Origin: JAKOUL01 sp035378845
GTDB lineage: Bacteria > Dictyoglomota > Dictyoglomia > Dictyoglomales > Dictyoglomaceae
Direction of reading: 5' to 3'
Assembly (NCBI GenBank): GCA_035378845.1
Contig: DAOSUP010000008.1
Location: 1-64,000 of the forward strand
DNA: 64,000 nt
The translations under genes were made by a program, and so were the position numbers. The notes beneath the pieces were generated by a model. It was not told where the DNA came from and ran no database searches. It saw only the letters and a list, made by a program, of their open reading frames with translations. Position 1 is the stretch's first letter. Each line of letters starts with the position of its first letter. Of this stretch, positions 25,848 through 35,695 are shown one piece after another.

Positions 25848-26990
25848 TATTCTCTTTCTTGGAGAAGAATGGGGAAGGTTTTTATCTTCTTTATATCCTG
25901 CATTCTGAAAAAGTTTTCTCCATTCTTCTCTAAGAGGATCTAATGTAAAGAAGTCTCTTTTCATGCGTGGAGGAATCTTTAATATCTCTCTATAAACCTT
26001 AACCATTCTTTCTGCCACACTATCTGCACCATACTCTTGAGCAAGCCTAAAAGCCTTAACTTTATTTTCTTTTCTAAAATTTTCATCTTCCCACAGCTTT
26101 ATAATATACTCTTTGAATTCTTGATTATCTTTAGCAGGAATATACCAATCTCTGTATGGCTCTCTATACTCTGGATTATCCCTCAAAAGCAAGGGAAGAC
26201 CACAAGAAGCAGCTTCTAAAACAGCCATCGGAAAGTTCTCTTGAAAAGATGGGAAAAAGAAAACATCTGCAGCATTAAAATATATAGGCATCTCTTCATA
26301 AGGAACAATACCTGTAAATATAACATTTGATGGCGCTTTTTTAATTTTTTCATTGATTTCTATATACCCAGCAGTAAGCACCGAAAAAGGTTGTCCACCT
26401 ACCCATACAAATTTAATATCTGGCAGCATCTTTGCGACATCTAAGAAAGAATCTACCCCTTTTCTTGGTTGAATCTGTCCTGAACACACTACCACAAAAT
26501 CTTCTGAGGCTATTCCTAACCTTTTTCTCCCTTCCATTCTCAAATTATCATCAGCACAAAATCTTTCAAGATTTACAGGATTTGGAACAAAAACTATAGG
26601 AGCCTTTACTCCTATCTCTTTAAGTTCTTCTTTTACTTTAGGAGATACAGCAACAACCACATCAGCAAGATTATAATAGCGTTTTAAATAATTTGTGAAA
26701 AAAGGAAGCCAAACATTAGAAAGCACTAAACTTCCAAGGACTGATTCTGGTACTACATGAGCAGAAATTACAACTCTCCTTCCTGTAAGAAGTCCCTTGC
26801 TTACTGCGTAAGGTCCAGGAGTATGAAGATGAGCAATATCATAGATTTTATTTCCATTCACTGTCACTTCTAAATCCTCTCTCTTACTTAGTGCCTCAGC
26901 TAATACTAAAGTAGCAGTATAAACACCTTGTCCCTTTACTTCCCAAGCTTGGGCTTCTGAAACTATATTAACAGATATCTTCTTATCCAT
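25812..26990 (-). CDS. Glycosyltransferase family 4 (GT-B fold)
   Basis: 392-residue GT4-type transferase. The C-terminal nucleotide-sugar domain shows VVCSGQIQPRKGVD, then FPSFQENFPMAVLEAASCGLPLL, the EX7E region of GT4 enzymes. The N-terminal domain has the VKGQGVYTATLVLAEAL loop and HTPGPYAV. It resembles glycolipid glucosyltransferases such as diglucosyl-diacylglycerol synthases, so it may act at the inner membrane face. It follows the NIF3-like gene by eight bases. A tail-to-tail overlap of 36 bases with the winged-helix gene is notable. Acceptor and donor are not determined. Confidence 0.88.
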   Translation of the reverse strand: MDKKISVNIVSEAQAWEVKGQGVYTATLVLAEALSKREDLEVTVNGNKIYDIAHLHTPGPYAVSKGLLTGRRVVISAHVVPESVLGSLVLSNVWLPFFTNYLKRYYNLADVVVAVSPKVKEELKEIGVKAPIVFVPNPVNLERFCADDNLRMEGRKRLGIASEDFVVVCSGQIQPRKGVDSFLDVAKMLPDIKFVWVGGQPFSVLTAGYIEINEKIKKAPSNVIFTGIVPYEEMPIYFNAADVFFFPSFQENFPMAVLEAASCGLPLLLRDNPEYREPYRDWYIPAKDNQEFKEYIIKLWEDENFRKENKVKAFRLAQEYGADSVAERMVKVYREILKIPPRMKRDFFTLDPLREEWRKLFQNAGYKEDKNLPHSSPRKRILTFNKDFKDKI

Positions 26991-26998
26991 TTCCTCAC

Positions 26999-27946
26999 CT
27001 AAACTCTTGAAATCCTTATAAATCCAGAACAGTTTAATAGGTCAATACCACTTTTTTCCAAGGAATCAAGAAGTATATTCATGCCTAAGGAATCTGATGC
27101 CATATGCCCTGCAATCACCACATTTACATGATACTTCTCCGCTTCCTTTTTATGTTCCTCACTCATATGCATCCCCACAATAGTCCCTATACCAATATCT
27201 GCAAGTCTTGAGACGATATCCACCGGTCCTTCCGTCCCTCCAGTCATATCCACAAATATTTTTCCTGCTCTATTTTTAGGATTTCCAACAAAGATTTTTG
27301 GAGGATTATTCCTTTTTGTTGCTTCTCTATACTCAGGTATTTCCTCTAAAATATCTAAAACTTCTTGTAAATCATAAGGATTTTCCACATCAAATATTTT
27401 TTGAAGATAAGTAGCAACACAGTTATCTGCCGGCGTATGGCAACACATAAAAGGTATATCAAGAAGCTTTGCTGCATCTACACTTTTATAATGATTTGCA
27501 GACATAATCCTTCTTTCTACCTCTGAAATTCTTGGATAAAAAACTCCTTCTGCATAGTTTATAGGTACACCAATCTTAGCTAAAAGATCCTCTTGAAGAT
27601 GTATAACTTCATGGAGACTTGCATAGGCAGGACCTGCTGGATGATGAGACAAGACTAAATCTATCTTTTTACCATTTCTCTCCAATTCCTTTGCAAGAAG
27701 TATCTCTGAAGTATCAATATCAATCCCTACTAAAACCCTTTTTATTTCCTTCTCTGGACTTCCATAAAGAATTCGTGTATCTGCATAGGGATTCTTTAAC
27801 TTCTCAAGATCAAAATCCTCTTTATTATTTAGCTTTTCATATTCTTTCTTAGTTCTCTCTAAAATTTCTTGAACCTTATCCCACCCCCGAGGATCATTTT
27901 CCATACCAAGCTGAACCAAAAGCTCATATATCTCACCTATATTCAT
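26999..27946 (-). CDS. NIF3/DUF34-family metal-binding protein
   Basis: 315 residues. LVLSHHPAGPAYAS carries the paired histidines that bind the dinuclear metal centre in the NIF3 family, and the C-terminal VVIAGHMASDSLGMN supplies a further histidine and acidic residue. CHTPADN in the middle also fits the family pattern. NIF3 proteins have been linked loosely to GTP cyclohydrolase-like or metal-insertase roles, but the function is not settled. It lies downstream of a terminator that ends the arabinose operon, and upstream of a glycosyltransferase gene in the same direction. Confidence 0.85.
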   Translation of the reverse strand: MNIGEIYELLVQLGMENDPRGWDKVQEILERTKKEYEKLNNKEDFDLEKLKNPYADTRILYGSPEKEIKRVLVGIDIDTSEILLAKELERNGKKIDLVLSHHPAGPAYASLHEVIHLQEDLLAKIGVPINYAEGVFYPRISEVERRIMSANHYKSVDAAKLLDIPFMCCHTPADNCVATYLQKIFDVENPYDLQEVLDILEEIPEYREATKRNNPPKIFVGNPKNRAGKIFVDMTGGTEGPVDIVSRLADIGIGTIVGMHMSEEHKKEAEKYHVNVVIAGHMASDSLGMNILLDSLEKSGIDLLNCSGFIRISRV

Positions 27947-28004
27947 ATCCCAAAATCCTCCTTAATTAATAAACCTCCAAAGTCTAAAATATTATATCAC
28001 AAAG

Positions 28005-28040
28005 GAAAAAAGGCACCTGTATTTATAAATACAGGTGCCT
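28005..28040 (-). terminator. Rho-independent terminator of the arabinose operon
   Basis: A perfect 30-base palindrome (28011-28040, half AGGCACCTGTATTTA) can form a stem of up to 13 pairs. On the minus strand it is followed by a T run (complement of 28005-28010). It lies 24 bases after the stop of the isomerase gene and closes the arabinose-catabolism transcript. Confidence 0.92.
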
Positions 28041-28064
28041 CAAATCAAAAAAAACCAAAAGCTT

Positions 28065-29558
28065 TCAAGAGATAAAGGGATTTTCTTGAGGGTATTTTTC
28101 TGTCTCAGGAAGATTGTAGTAAATCTCTTCTATCCCAAGGAGTTTTAGAACCTCATATATATATTTTGCTGTATGTTTAAATCCAACTGCAGTGTGATGA
28201 GGAAATTTTTTCTCCAGAAAAACATATCTATAAAATCTTCCCATCTCTTTTATTGCAAACACCCCAATACTTCCAAAAGATTTAGGATCTACATCAAGGA
28301 TCTCACCTTCAGCTATGTAAGATCTCAGTTTAGCCTCGGGAGTTGCATGAATACGGAAGATTAGCATTTCTCCTGGCTTCAATCTTCCTTCTAAAGTACC
28401 TCTTGTAATATCTGGCTCATTTCCAGACTCTATTAATCTATTCATAATAAGCTGATATCTCATAGAATAATCTAAAAGACAGCAAGAGGCAGTATTTCCA
28501 CAATGGAAACCCATAAAAAGATCTGTGGGTTTATAGCCTTTTATCTTATCCTTTTGTTCTTCTATTAAGTCATAGGGCACAGTATTATTAACATCAAGAA
28601 GTGTCGCAGGAATCTCACTGACTGCATATATAATATACTCACTAAGAGCTCCATAGACATCTGCCTCACAGGCTACAGGAATTCCACAAGCAGCAAGTCT
28701 TGAGTTCACATAGCAAGGGACAAAACCAAAATATTTCTCAAAAGCAGGCCAACATTTATTTGCAAATATGCCAAATTTAGATGCTCCAAGATTCTTTTCC
28801 GCAAAATCTAAAAGTGCTATTTCATACTGAGCAAGCTTTCTTAGAAGCTCTGGGTATTTATTCCCAGTTCCAAGCTCTTTTGCCATATCTTCCATAATCT
28901 CTGGGATTCTTTTATCATTCTCAGCACTTCTATAGATATCGTAAAGATCAAGCTCACTATTTTCCATAATTGAAATTCCAAGATTATACAGAGGCTTTAT
29001 AGGTGTATGCATGGTAACAAAATCTTGCGGTCTTGGTCCAAAAGAAAAGATCTTAAGATTCTTCAATGCCAATATAGCTTTTGCGATAGGTATAAATTCC
29101 TTGATCATATCTGCTACTTCAGATGGCATTCCTATTGGATAATGAGGTATATAAACCTTAACATTTCTTAAGTCTAAGTTATAGCATAGGCTTAAAAATC
29201 CGCAGTAAGCATCTCCTCTTCCATTAAAAAGATCTTTTCCTGTCTCTTCACCCGCTGCACATGCCATAACAGGACCATTAAACTTCTGAGCAAGAAGAGA
29301 TGTAGGACCCTCAGGACCAAAGTTCCCAAGATAAATAACTAAACTATTTACCCCCTTTTCTTGTAATTCCTTTAAAGCCTTTAATACATCATTCTCATTT
29401 TCAATAACAGTATCAATATTTATAATTGGAATATTTTTTCTCTTACATTCCTCAACTACTTTATTTTTTCTATTTCTTGAAAGTTCAATAGGAAAACAGT
29501 CTCTGCTAACCGCTACAATTCCAAGCTTTACTTCAGGTACATTTCTACCATCAATCAT
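28065..29558 (-). CDS. L-fucose/L-arabinose isomerase-family protein (probable L-arabinose isomerase)
   Basis: 497-residue cytoplasmic sugar isomerase. Family features are the N-terminal KLGIVAVSRDCFPIELS block, the central YIIYAVSEIPATLLDVNN region with acidic metal ligands, and the MGFHCGNTASC region with metal-binding His, as in FucI-like (COG2407-type) isomerases. It does not look like classical AraA. Its place directly after AraD and an intracellular arabinofuranosidase argues that it converts L-arabinose to L-ribulose. This is a probable non-classical enzyme for that step (inference). It ends 24 bases before a strong terminator. Confidence 0.82.
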   Translation of the reverse strand: MIDGRNVPEVKLGIVAVSRDCFPIELSRNRKNKVVEECKRKNIPIINIDTVIENENDVLKALKELQEKGVNSLVIYLGNFGPEGPTSLLAQKFNGPVMACAAGEETGKDLFNGRGDAYCGFLSLCYNLDLRNVKVYIPHYPIGMPSEVADMIKEFIPIAKAILALKNLKIFSFGPRPQDFVTMHTPIKPLYNLGISIMENSELDLYDIYRSAENDKRIPEIMEDMAKELGTGNKYPELLRKLAQYEIALLDFAEKNLGASKFGIFANKCWPAFEKYFGFVPCYVNSRLAACGIPVACEADVYGALSEYIIYAVSEIPATLLDVNNTVPYDLIEEQKDKIKGYKPTDLFMGFHCGNTASCCLLDYSMRYQLIMNRLIESGNEPDITRGTLEGRLKPGEMLIFRIHATPEAKLRSYIAEGEILDVDPKSFGSIGVFAIKEMGRFYRYVFLEKKFPHHTAVGFKHTAKYIYEVLKLLGIEEIYYNLPETEKYPQENPFIS

Positions 29559-29576
29559 ACACTTTTCACCTCCAAA

Positions 29577-30266
29577 TTATTTTTGTCCATAAACTTCATG
29601 AAATCTCTCATACCATTTTTTAATCTCTGAAGAAGGCAAACCTTCTGGGCTTCCCTTAATAAGTGCTAAATGGCAAGTTTTTGCAATTTCTTCTACCATC
29701 ACAGCATATTTCAAAGCTTCAGTGGGTGTCTTACCAAAAGTAAATACACCATGATTTTTAAGAAGAACTACAGGAGTAAAGGGAGAATGTTTTTTAACCC
29801 ATTCTGGTCTCTTCTCTTTATTAATTACCTCCAAAAGTGCTTTCCCCACATCGTCTAAAGGCATAGGTGATGCATACCTTGCTATAGGAATCTCCTCTCC
29901 AAAATAATCTGCATGAGAAGTAAGATAAACTGGAATTGGTCTTCCAAGAATAGCAAAGCTTGTAGCATAAGGAGAATGGGTATGAACAATACCTCCTATG
30001 TCTTTTCTTCCCTTATAAACTACAAGATGAGAAATGGTATCCACAGAAGGTTTTAGATCTCCTTCTACAATATTTCCATCAAGATCTACGATCACCATTT
30101 TCTCAGGAGACAACTCTTCATATTTTATACCACTTGGTTTTATCACGACATAATCTGTTTCAGGATCCTTTCCGCTTACATTCCCACTGGTCATAACTAC
30201 CAGATCATTTTTAGGAAGTTCCATATTCATCTTGTAAACTTCCTCTCTTAACTTTTGAAGAAGCAT
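29577..30266 (-). CDS. araD: L-ribulose-5-phosphate 4-epimerase (class II aldolase family)
   Basis: 229 residues, the usual length for AraD. TSGNVSGKDPETDYVVIKPSG (in two parts) is the class II aldolase/epimerase phosphate-binding region, GGIVHTHSPYATSFA supplies the two zinc-binding histidines, and VVLLKNHGVFTFG the third. The enzyme makes D-xylulose 5-phosphate from L-ribulose 5-phosphate. It lies between the GH51 and isomerase genes and completes the pathway with AraB at 45475-47187. A fuculose-phosphate aldolase is the main alternative, but the arabinose context favours AraD. Confidence 0.9.
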   Translation of the reverse strand: MLLQKLREEVYKMNMELPKNDLVVMTSGNVSGKDPETDYVVIKPSGIKYEELSPEKMVIVDLDGNIVEGDLKPSVDTISHLVVYKGRKDIGGIVHTHSPYATSFAILGRPIPVYLTSHADYFGEEIPIARYASPMPLDDVGKALLEVINKEKRPEWVKKHSPFTPVVLLKNHGVFTFGKTPTEALKYAVMVEEIAKTCHLALIKGSPEGLPSSEIKKWYERFHEVYGQK

Positions 30267-30282
30267 CTTTTTTCCCTCCTGA

Positions 30283-31785
30283 TTAAGACTTCTTGAGTCT
30301 TATTACATTCCAAGAGAACTTTGGAAGAACAGTCTCCAATATATTTCCATCAATCTTTGAATTATTGATATTATGAGGAACTACCTTATCAGGATTTTCA
30401 GATGTATTTCCTGCATAAGGATCGTCATATTCATAAACTATATGCTCAATTACTTTATATCCTTCAAAACCATCCAGCTTATAATCCACAAATAAATTAT
30501 CCTTTACATCTCTATTTACTGCAAAAATAGTCATAGTATTATCTTCCTCATTAAATGTTGCTATAGTCTCTAAAACTGGTACATCAGTAAATAGCTTTGA
30601 ATCATATTTAGGAGACTCTACTTTTGGTAAAAGAACTGTTCCATGCCCATAATTTGAAGCATGTAAGAATGGATAGTATATGGTCTGCCTATATGCTATG
30701 CCACCCTTTACGGTCGTTATAGGAGCAAGAACATTAACAAGCTGTGCTAAACACCCAATCTTAACCCTATCTGCGTGTCTAATAAGAGTAATAATCATGC
30801 ATCCCACTAAAAGAGCATCAGCAAAATTATAATCTTCCTCCAAAATTGGAGGAGCTATTTGCCATGGTTCAACCTTTTTATCCTTCTCAAAGGAATGGTA
30901 CCATACATTCCATTCGTCAAAGGAAATATTCACATCTTTATTCATTCTTTTTACAGCTTTAACATAATCTATGGTTGAAATAACTGCTTTTATATATCTT
31001 TCCATCTCTAAATTTTTAGCTACAAAACTCTCCAGATCTCCTGGGAAATTCGCATAATAATGCAAAGACACATAATCCACTACATCATAGGTATGCTCTA
31101 AAACAGTTCTTTCCCATTCAGGGAATGTAGGCATACCTGGTCCAGAACTTCCACAAGCTGTAAGTTCTATATCAGGATCTATCTGTTTTATCACCTTTGC
31201 TACTTCTCTTACAAGTCTGCCATACTCATGGGCAAGTTTATGTCCAATCTGCCATTCTCCATCCATCTCATTCCCAAGGTTCCAAACCTTTATTTTGTGT
31301 GGATTTTCATATCCATGTTTACGCCTTAAATCACTATAATAAGTTCCACCAGGAAAATTACAATACTCAACTAAACCTCTTGCCTCATCAATCCCACGAG
31401 TTCCCAAATTAATTGCCATCATCGTTTCAGAATTAACTCTTTTTGACCACTCTACAAATTCATTCACTCCAACCTCGTTAGGTTCAATACTTCTCCAAGC
31501 AAGCTCAAGCTTTTTAGGTCTTTGCTCCTTAGGACCTACACCATCTTCCCAGTTATATCCAGATACAAAATTTCCTCCTGGATATCTTACAATTGGGGTT
31601 TTTAATGCCTTTACAAGTTCTACAACATCCTTTCTAAATCCCATTTCGTCTGCTTGAGGATGGGATGGCTCATAGATACCTGTATAGACAGCCCTTCCTA
31701 AATGTTCAATAAAAGATCCATAAATTCTTTTATCAATTTGCGAAATTGTAAATTCTTTGTCCAAAATTACCTTTGCCTTTTGCAT
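30283..31785 (-). CDS. abfA: Intracellular alpha-L-arabinofuranosidase, GH51
   Basis: 500-residue GH51 enzyme without signal peptide. It cleaves terminal alpha-L-arabinofuranosyl units from imported arabino-oligosaccharides. Catalytic acid/base Glu173 lies in WNLGNEMDGEW and nucleophile Glu291 in ISFDEWNVWYH. The C-terminal beta-sandwich follows. Length and sequence are like the hexameric enzymes of Thermotoga and Geobacillus. It is 16 bases upstream of araD and follows a LacI-type regulator gene, all one transcript. Confidence 0.95.
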   Translation of the reverse strand: MQKAKVILDKEFTISQIDKRIYGSFIEHLGRAVYTGIYEPSHPQADEMGFRKDVVELVKALKTPIVRYPGGNFVSGYNWEDGVGPKEQRPKKLELAWRSIEPNEVGVNEFVEWSKRVNSETMMAINLGTRGIDEARGLVEYCNFPGGTYYSDLRRKHGYENPHKIKVWNLGNEMDGEWQIGHKLAHEYGRLVREVAKVIKQIDPDIELTACGSSGPGMPTFPEWERTVLEHTYDVVDYVSLHYYANFPGDLESFVAKNLEMERYIKAVISTIDYVKAVKRMNKDVNISFDEWNVWYHSFEKDKKVEPWQIAPPILEEDYNFADALLVGCMIITLIRHADRVKIGCLAQLVNVLAPITTVKGGIAYRQTIYYPFLHASNYGHGTVLLPKVESPKYDSKLFTDVPVLETIATFNEEDNTMTIFAVNRDVKDNLFVDYKLDGFEGYKVIEHIVYEYDDPYAGNTSENPDKVVPHNINNSKIDGNILETVLPKFSWNVIRLKKS

Positions 31786-31817
31786 AAACTTACCTCCTTA
31801 TATTCATAATTTTAGGA

Positions 31818-32807
31818 TCATGTAGAAGATCTGACAATCAACTTAGGTTCAAAAACCACATGTTCAAATTCGTCTTTTTCTTTATTTAGTTTATTTAGCA
31901 GAATTTTAGCTGCTTTCATTCCCATATCATATTTAGATATCTCAACAGTAGTAAGGGGCGGCTCTAATAAATCCGTGAAATCCAAATTATCACATCCCAT
32001 TATTGCTACATCATCTGGTACTCTTATTTTCCTCTCCTTTAAGAACTTCATAACATCTATAGCCATAGAATCACAAAAACAAAAAATCGCAGTAGGTTTA
32101 ATTTTCCTCTCAAAAACATACGTCATCAGATCTTTTAAATTTGTTTTTGGATCTACAGAATATATAAACCTGGAATTTACAGAAATACCAGCTTCATTTA
32201 GTCCAGTCTTAAAACCTTCTAATCTTAATTTAGCACTGGAACTCTTCCAAGAATTAAGAAAAAGAATTCTTCTATGTCCTTTGCTAATAAGGTGTTCAGC
32301 TGCCAACCTCCCAACTTTAAAATCATCACAAACAACATAATTAGTATTTTCCTCTACAGTATTCCTTCCTACAAGTATAAAAGGAATTGTGCGTTCTATA
32401 AGATACTTTATATTTTCAGACTCATATTCTATGGGAGCTAAAATTAAACCATCAACTCTTTGAGATATTAATAACAAAATTGCTTCTTTTTCTATAGAAG
32501 GATCTTCTTTAGAATTATAAAGAGCTAAAGTATATCCCCAATCCTTTAAAACATCCTCAATACTGGACACCACTGCAGCATAAAAGGGATTAAGTATTGT
32601 AGTAATAACTACTCCAATCTTTTTTGTTTTTCCAGAAATAAGTCCTCTCGCTAAGGAATTAGGGACATATCCTAAGCGCTTTGCTGCTTCTAAAACTCTT
32701 TCTCTTGTAGCAGGGCTTACTTCTCCTTTATTATTAATAGCTCTTGAAGCGGTAGCTATACCTACTCCAGCAAGTTTTGCCACATCTCTAATTGTTACAT
32801 GCTTCAT
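31818..32807 (-). CDS. LacI-family regulator within the arabinose operon
   Basis: 329 residues from the chosen start. The helix-turn-helix is VTIRDVAKLAGVGIATASRA near the N-terminus, followed by the LacI-type effector-binding domain (IGVVITTILNPFYAAVVSSI, DFTDLLEPPLTTVEIS). A GTG start at 32825 lies on top of the GGGAG ribosome-binding site, so the ATG at 32807 is preferred. It is encoded between the secreted and the intracellular GH51 genes, so it is autoregulated if it controls this operon. A second LacI-type gene diverges from the same operon at 41474. Confidence 0.92.
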   Translation of the reverse strand: MKHVTIRDVAKLAGVGIATASRAINNKGEVSPATRERVLEAAKRLGYVPNSLARGLISGKTKKIGVVITTILNPFYAAVVSSIEDVLKDWGYTLALYNSKEDPSIEKEAILLLISQRVDGLILAPIEYESENIKYLIERTIPFILVGRNTVEENTNYVVCDDFKVGRLAAEHLISKGHRRILFLNSWKSSSAKLRLEGFKTGLNEAGISVNSRFIYSVDPKTNLKDLMTYVFERKIKPTAIFCFCDSMAIDVMKFLKERKIRVPDDVAIMGCDNLDFTDLLEPPLTTVEISKYDMGMKAAKILLNKLNKEKDEFEHVVFEPKLIVRSST

Positions 32808-32851
32808 ATCAAAATAGACTCCCACATTATTTTTAATTAAGATTCAAAACA

Positions 32852-35662
32852 TTATTGAACTTTTATCTCCAAAACATTAGAAGAGATATTATAACCATTA
32901 ATATTTATGTTTCCCCATACTTTTAATTTCCCATCTTTTGGTATCTTTTTTAGAGCTAAAAGATCATATAAACCTGTAGCTGGATCATATAAAAAGCTTA
33001 CAACATCCTTTTGATCTGTTTCAAAAGAAACTAAAGCAGTACTCATATCAATAGGTGTACCATCACTCATTAAGCTTTTATCAATAACTAATCTCAATGT
33101 ATCTCCTATTTTTAAATAATCTTTCATCGTCTTAACCGAAAAGCTTACAGGCTTTGGAAAATCTTCAGGTTTGGTTCTTATCCTTATAACAGTAACCGAA
33201 TAGGGTGAAAACTTATAGCTAAATTCCTTAGAAACATCTATTAACGAAGATTTTGGAGTAACCTTTGTAGGATTTGCCATATTATTTTCGTCCCTTGGAT
33301 TTCCACTTATATATGAAACAAGAGCTTTTGGATGTATATAGTTTATCCCTTCAAGTTTTATGAGAGAACTGACCTCTTCTGAAGATGGATTTACTACCTT
33401 TATTATTAAATCAGAAGTTTCCTTATCCATACTTGTAGTAAGATATATAGGACCAAGTTTTGGATCCACTTGTACTACAAAATTAGGTTTATCTTTTAAT
33501 GAGATCTCTTTATTTTTGACATAAAGTTTCATCTGATTACCTTCAATTTCTATTTGGACATTATACCACTCACCAGGTTTTAAAGAAATTTCATAGAGAG
33601 GGGTAAGCTGATACTCAACTCCATCATAAACTAATTTTGCATAAGCATAACCTGAATCAATATACCATGCCACATAGTTTTTACTATCTTTCAAGAAAGT
33701 ATAAGTGATAAATTTTGTATTAAGATCTTTAACCATTACTTTAAAATTAAGAGCATATTTTCCTTTCAAAGATTTTGTTTTTAAATAAATTAATGAAGGC
33801 TGCACTGAGTTAGGAGTATTTAAGACTCCCTTGTTAGTACTAAATTTACCATCTAAAACCTTCCAGTTATTCAAGTTTGCAAAAGAATCCTCATATGCTA
33901 TCTTTCCATTAGCATCTAATAACTTAAAATCTTTAAAAGATGCAGTACCCAACGAACCTAATCCAACATAACCAGAAAGGTCAAAAATCTCTCCATTCTT
34001 CTTAGAAAGATGTGAGTAAACAGTATAGTCTCCTAAGTTTTGACTGAACATCTTCCATACCTGATAATTTGCAGAGCCATAAGCCAAAGAATTAGTAAAC
34101 CAAATAAAGTTAGGCTGCCATTGGGTATATCCAAACTTACCAAAAAGCGGTGCGTAAGAAACCATTTTAACCTGATCAGAATTTTCTTCTATAGCTGTTA
34201 AATAAGAGGCTTCAGCAAGAGCAGCTCTAAGAGAATTTAATCTGGAATAGTCATGAGCAGCAAGCTCTCCAATAAAGATCTGGGGCAAGGTTCTTTCATA
34301 ACTATCATAACGATGAATATTTAGAGAAAACCAGCCTGGAGATTTATACATATGTTCATCAATAATATCAGGTCTATCAGAAGGTTCTAAACCATTTAAC
34401 CAACTCATAGCATTTAAGTAATTTTCATCGTCTGGCGACGGTCCTACACACCCTATAAGGTTAATATTTGGATATGAATTTTTCAAAGCTGTATGGAAAT
34501 ATGGATACCTCTCAAAATATAGACTTCCCCATTGTTCATTTCCTATACCAAGCATCTTTAAATTAAATGGTTCTGGGTGTCCCATCTCTTTTCTCTTACT
34601 TCCCCAAACTGTTTCAGGAGTCCCATTAGCAAATTCCACAAGGTCCAATGCATCTTGAAAAAATTCATTTAACTTACTTAAAGGAATATAAGTAGCTCCT
34701 CTTGCTTGACATGTCATTCCTGCATTAAGAATAGGTACAGGCTCAGCCTTTAAATATTCTGAAAGTAAGAAATATTCAAAGAAGCCAAGACCAAAGGACT
34801 GATGGTAATAGGGATATTGTTGACTATACCAAAGATTATAGTTAAGCTTTCTCTCTGACAGATCCCCTATAGTATTTTTCCACCTATACATATTATTTAT
34901 ACTATCACCTTCAACAATACATCCTCCTGGAAATCTTAGAAACCCTGGTTTGAAATCTTTCAAAAGCTTAACTAAGTCATTTCTTAAGATTCCATTCCAA
35001 GAATTTTTAGGAAATAAACTCACCATATCAACATATAGATCCCCTGGTTCTGTAACCTTAACTACAAGTTTTGCTCTCTCTATAGTCTTAGAAGGGACCA
35101 ATGTAAGTTCATACTTCTCCCAATCTTCAGAGTTTATTTGCAAATCTTTGGAAGCCAAAACTTGGTCATTATCATCCGTTAACAGTATCTTTACATTTCC
35201 TTTTAAATTTTTTGATCTTGAAAACATTGAAAACTGATACTCATCATCTTGTATTAGAAATATTCCATCAAAACCTTTATTCTCTACCCAAACCCCATTA
35301 GAACCAGGATTATCTACACGAATATGTAAGTAATCAACATTATTCGCATTTAAAGGTTTATCTGATTCTATAGATACCACCCCTAATGAATCTTTGGAAA
35401 ATACTTTCTCCCAAGCATAAAATTTATTATTTGTAAATTTATTAGTGAATTCAAAAGATCCATTTTGTATCAAATTTGCATATAGTCCCCCATCTGCAGC
35501 ATAATTAATATCCTCAAAAAATAATCCATAAAGAATAGGGCTAATATCAACACCTTTTTTATTAGCATTGACATTAATAATGTAATTAGTATTATCCCCA
35601 TATGCAACGGTTAATAAAAGCATTATCAATATTAAAAAGATACTTTTCTTAGTCAACTTCAT
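32852..35662 (-). CDS. Secreted alpha-L-arabinofuranosidase, GH51 with extra beta-sandwich domains
   Basis: Extracellular, 936 residues. A signal peptide (MKLTKKSIFLILIMLLLTVAYG) leads into the GH51 N-terminus (GLFFEDINYAADGGLYANL). A CBM4/9-like insertion spans roughly 75-220, then the barrel has acid/base Glu376 (GIGNEQWGS) and nucleophile Glu466 (FIGELAAHDY). Residues about 590-720 look like a LamG/laminin-type sandwich inserted between barrel and C-terminal domain. A final domain of about 90 residues is Ig-like. This long GH51 form is known from plants and Bacteroidota. It follows the permease genes and probably trims arabinan or arabinoxylan outside the cell. Confidence 0.93.
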   Translation of the reverse strand: MKLTKKSIFLILIMLLLTVAYGDNTNYIINVNANKKGVDISPILYGLFFEDINYAADGGLYANLIQNGSFEFTNKFTNNKFYAWEKVFSKDSLGVVSIESDKPLNANNVDYLHIRVDNPGSNGVWVENKGFDGIFLIQDDEYQFSMFSRSKNLKGNVKILLTDDNDQVLASKDLQINSEDWEKYELTLVPSKTIERAKLVVKVTEPGDLYVDMVSLFPKNSWNGILRNDLVKLLKDFKPGFLRFPGGCIVEGDSINNMYRWKNTIGDLSERKLNYNLWYSQQYPYYHQSFGLGFFEYFLLSEYLKAEPVPILNAGMTCQARGATYIPLSKLNEFFQDALDLVEFANGTPETVWGSKRKEMGHPEPFNLKMLGIGNEQWGSLYFERYPYFHTALKNSYPNINLIGCVGPSPDDENYLNAMSWLNGLEPSDRPDIIDEHMYKSPGWFSLNIHRYDSYERTLPQIFIGELAAHDYSRLNSLRAALAEASYLTAIEENSDQVKMVSYAPLFGKFGYTQWQPNFIWFTNSLAYGSANYQVWKMFSQNLGDYTVYSHLSKKNGEIFDLSGYVGLGSLGTASFKDFKLLDANGKIAYEDSFANLNNWKVLDGKFSTNKGVLNTPNSVQPSLIYLKTKSLKGKYALNFKVMVKDLNTKFITYTFLKDSKNYVAWYIDSGYAYAKLVYDGVEYQLTPLYEISLKPGEWYNVQIEIEGNQMKLYVKNKEISLKDKPNFVVQVDPKLGPIYLTTSMDKETSDLIIKVVNPSSEEVSSLIKLEGINYIHPKALVSYISGNPRDENNMANPTKVTPKSSLIDVSKEFSYKFSPYSVTVIRIRTKPEDFPKPVSFSVKTMKDYLKIGDTLRLVIDKSLMSDGTPIDMSTALVSFETDQKDVVSFLYDPATGLYDLLALKKIPKDGKLKVWGNININGYNISSNVLEIKVQ

Positions 35663-35695
35663 TACTACACCTCCCCAAAAAAGAGAAAGGCTTCT

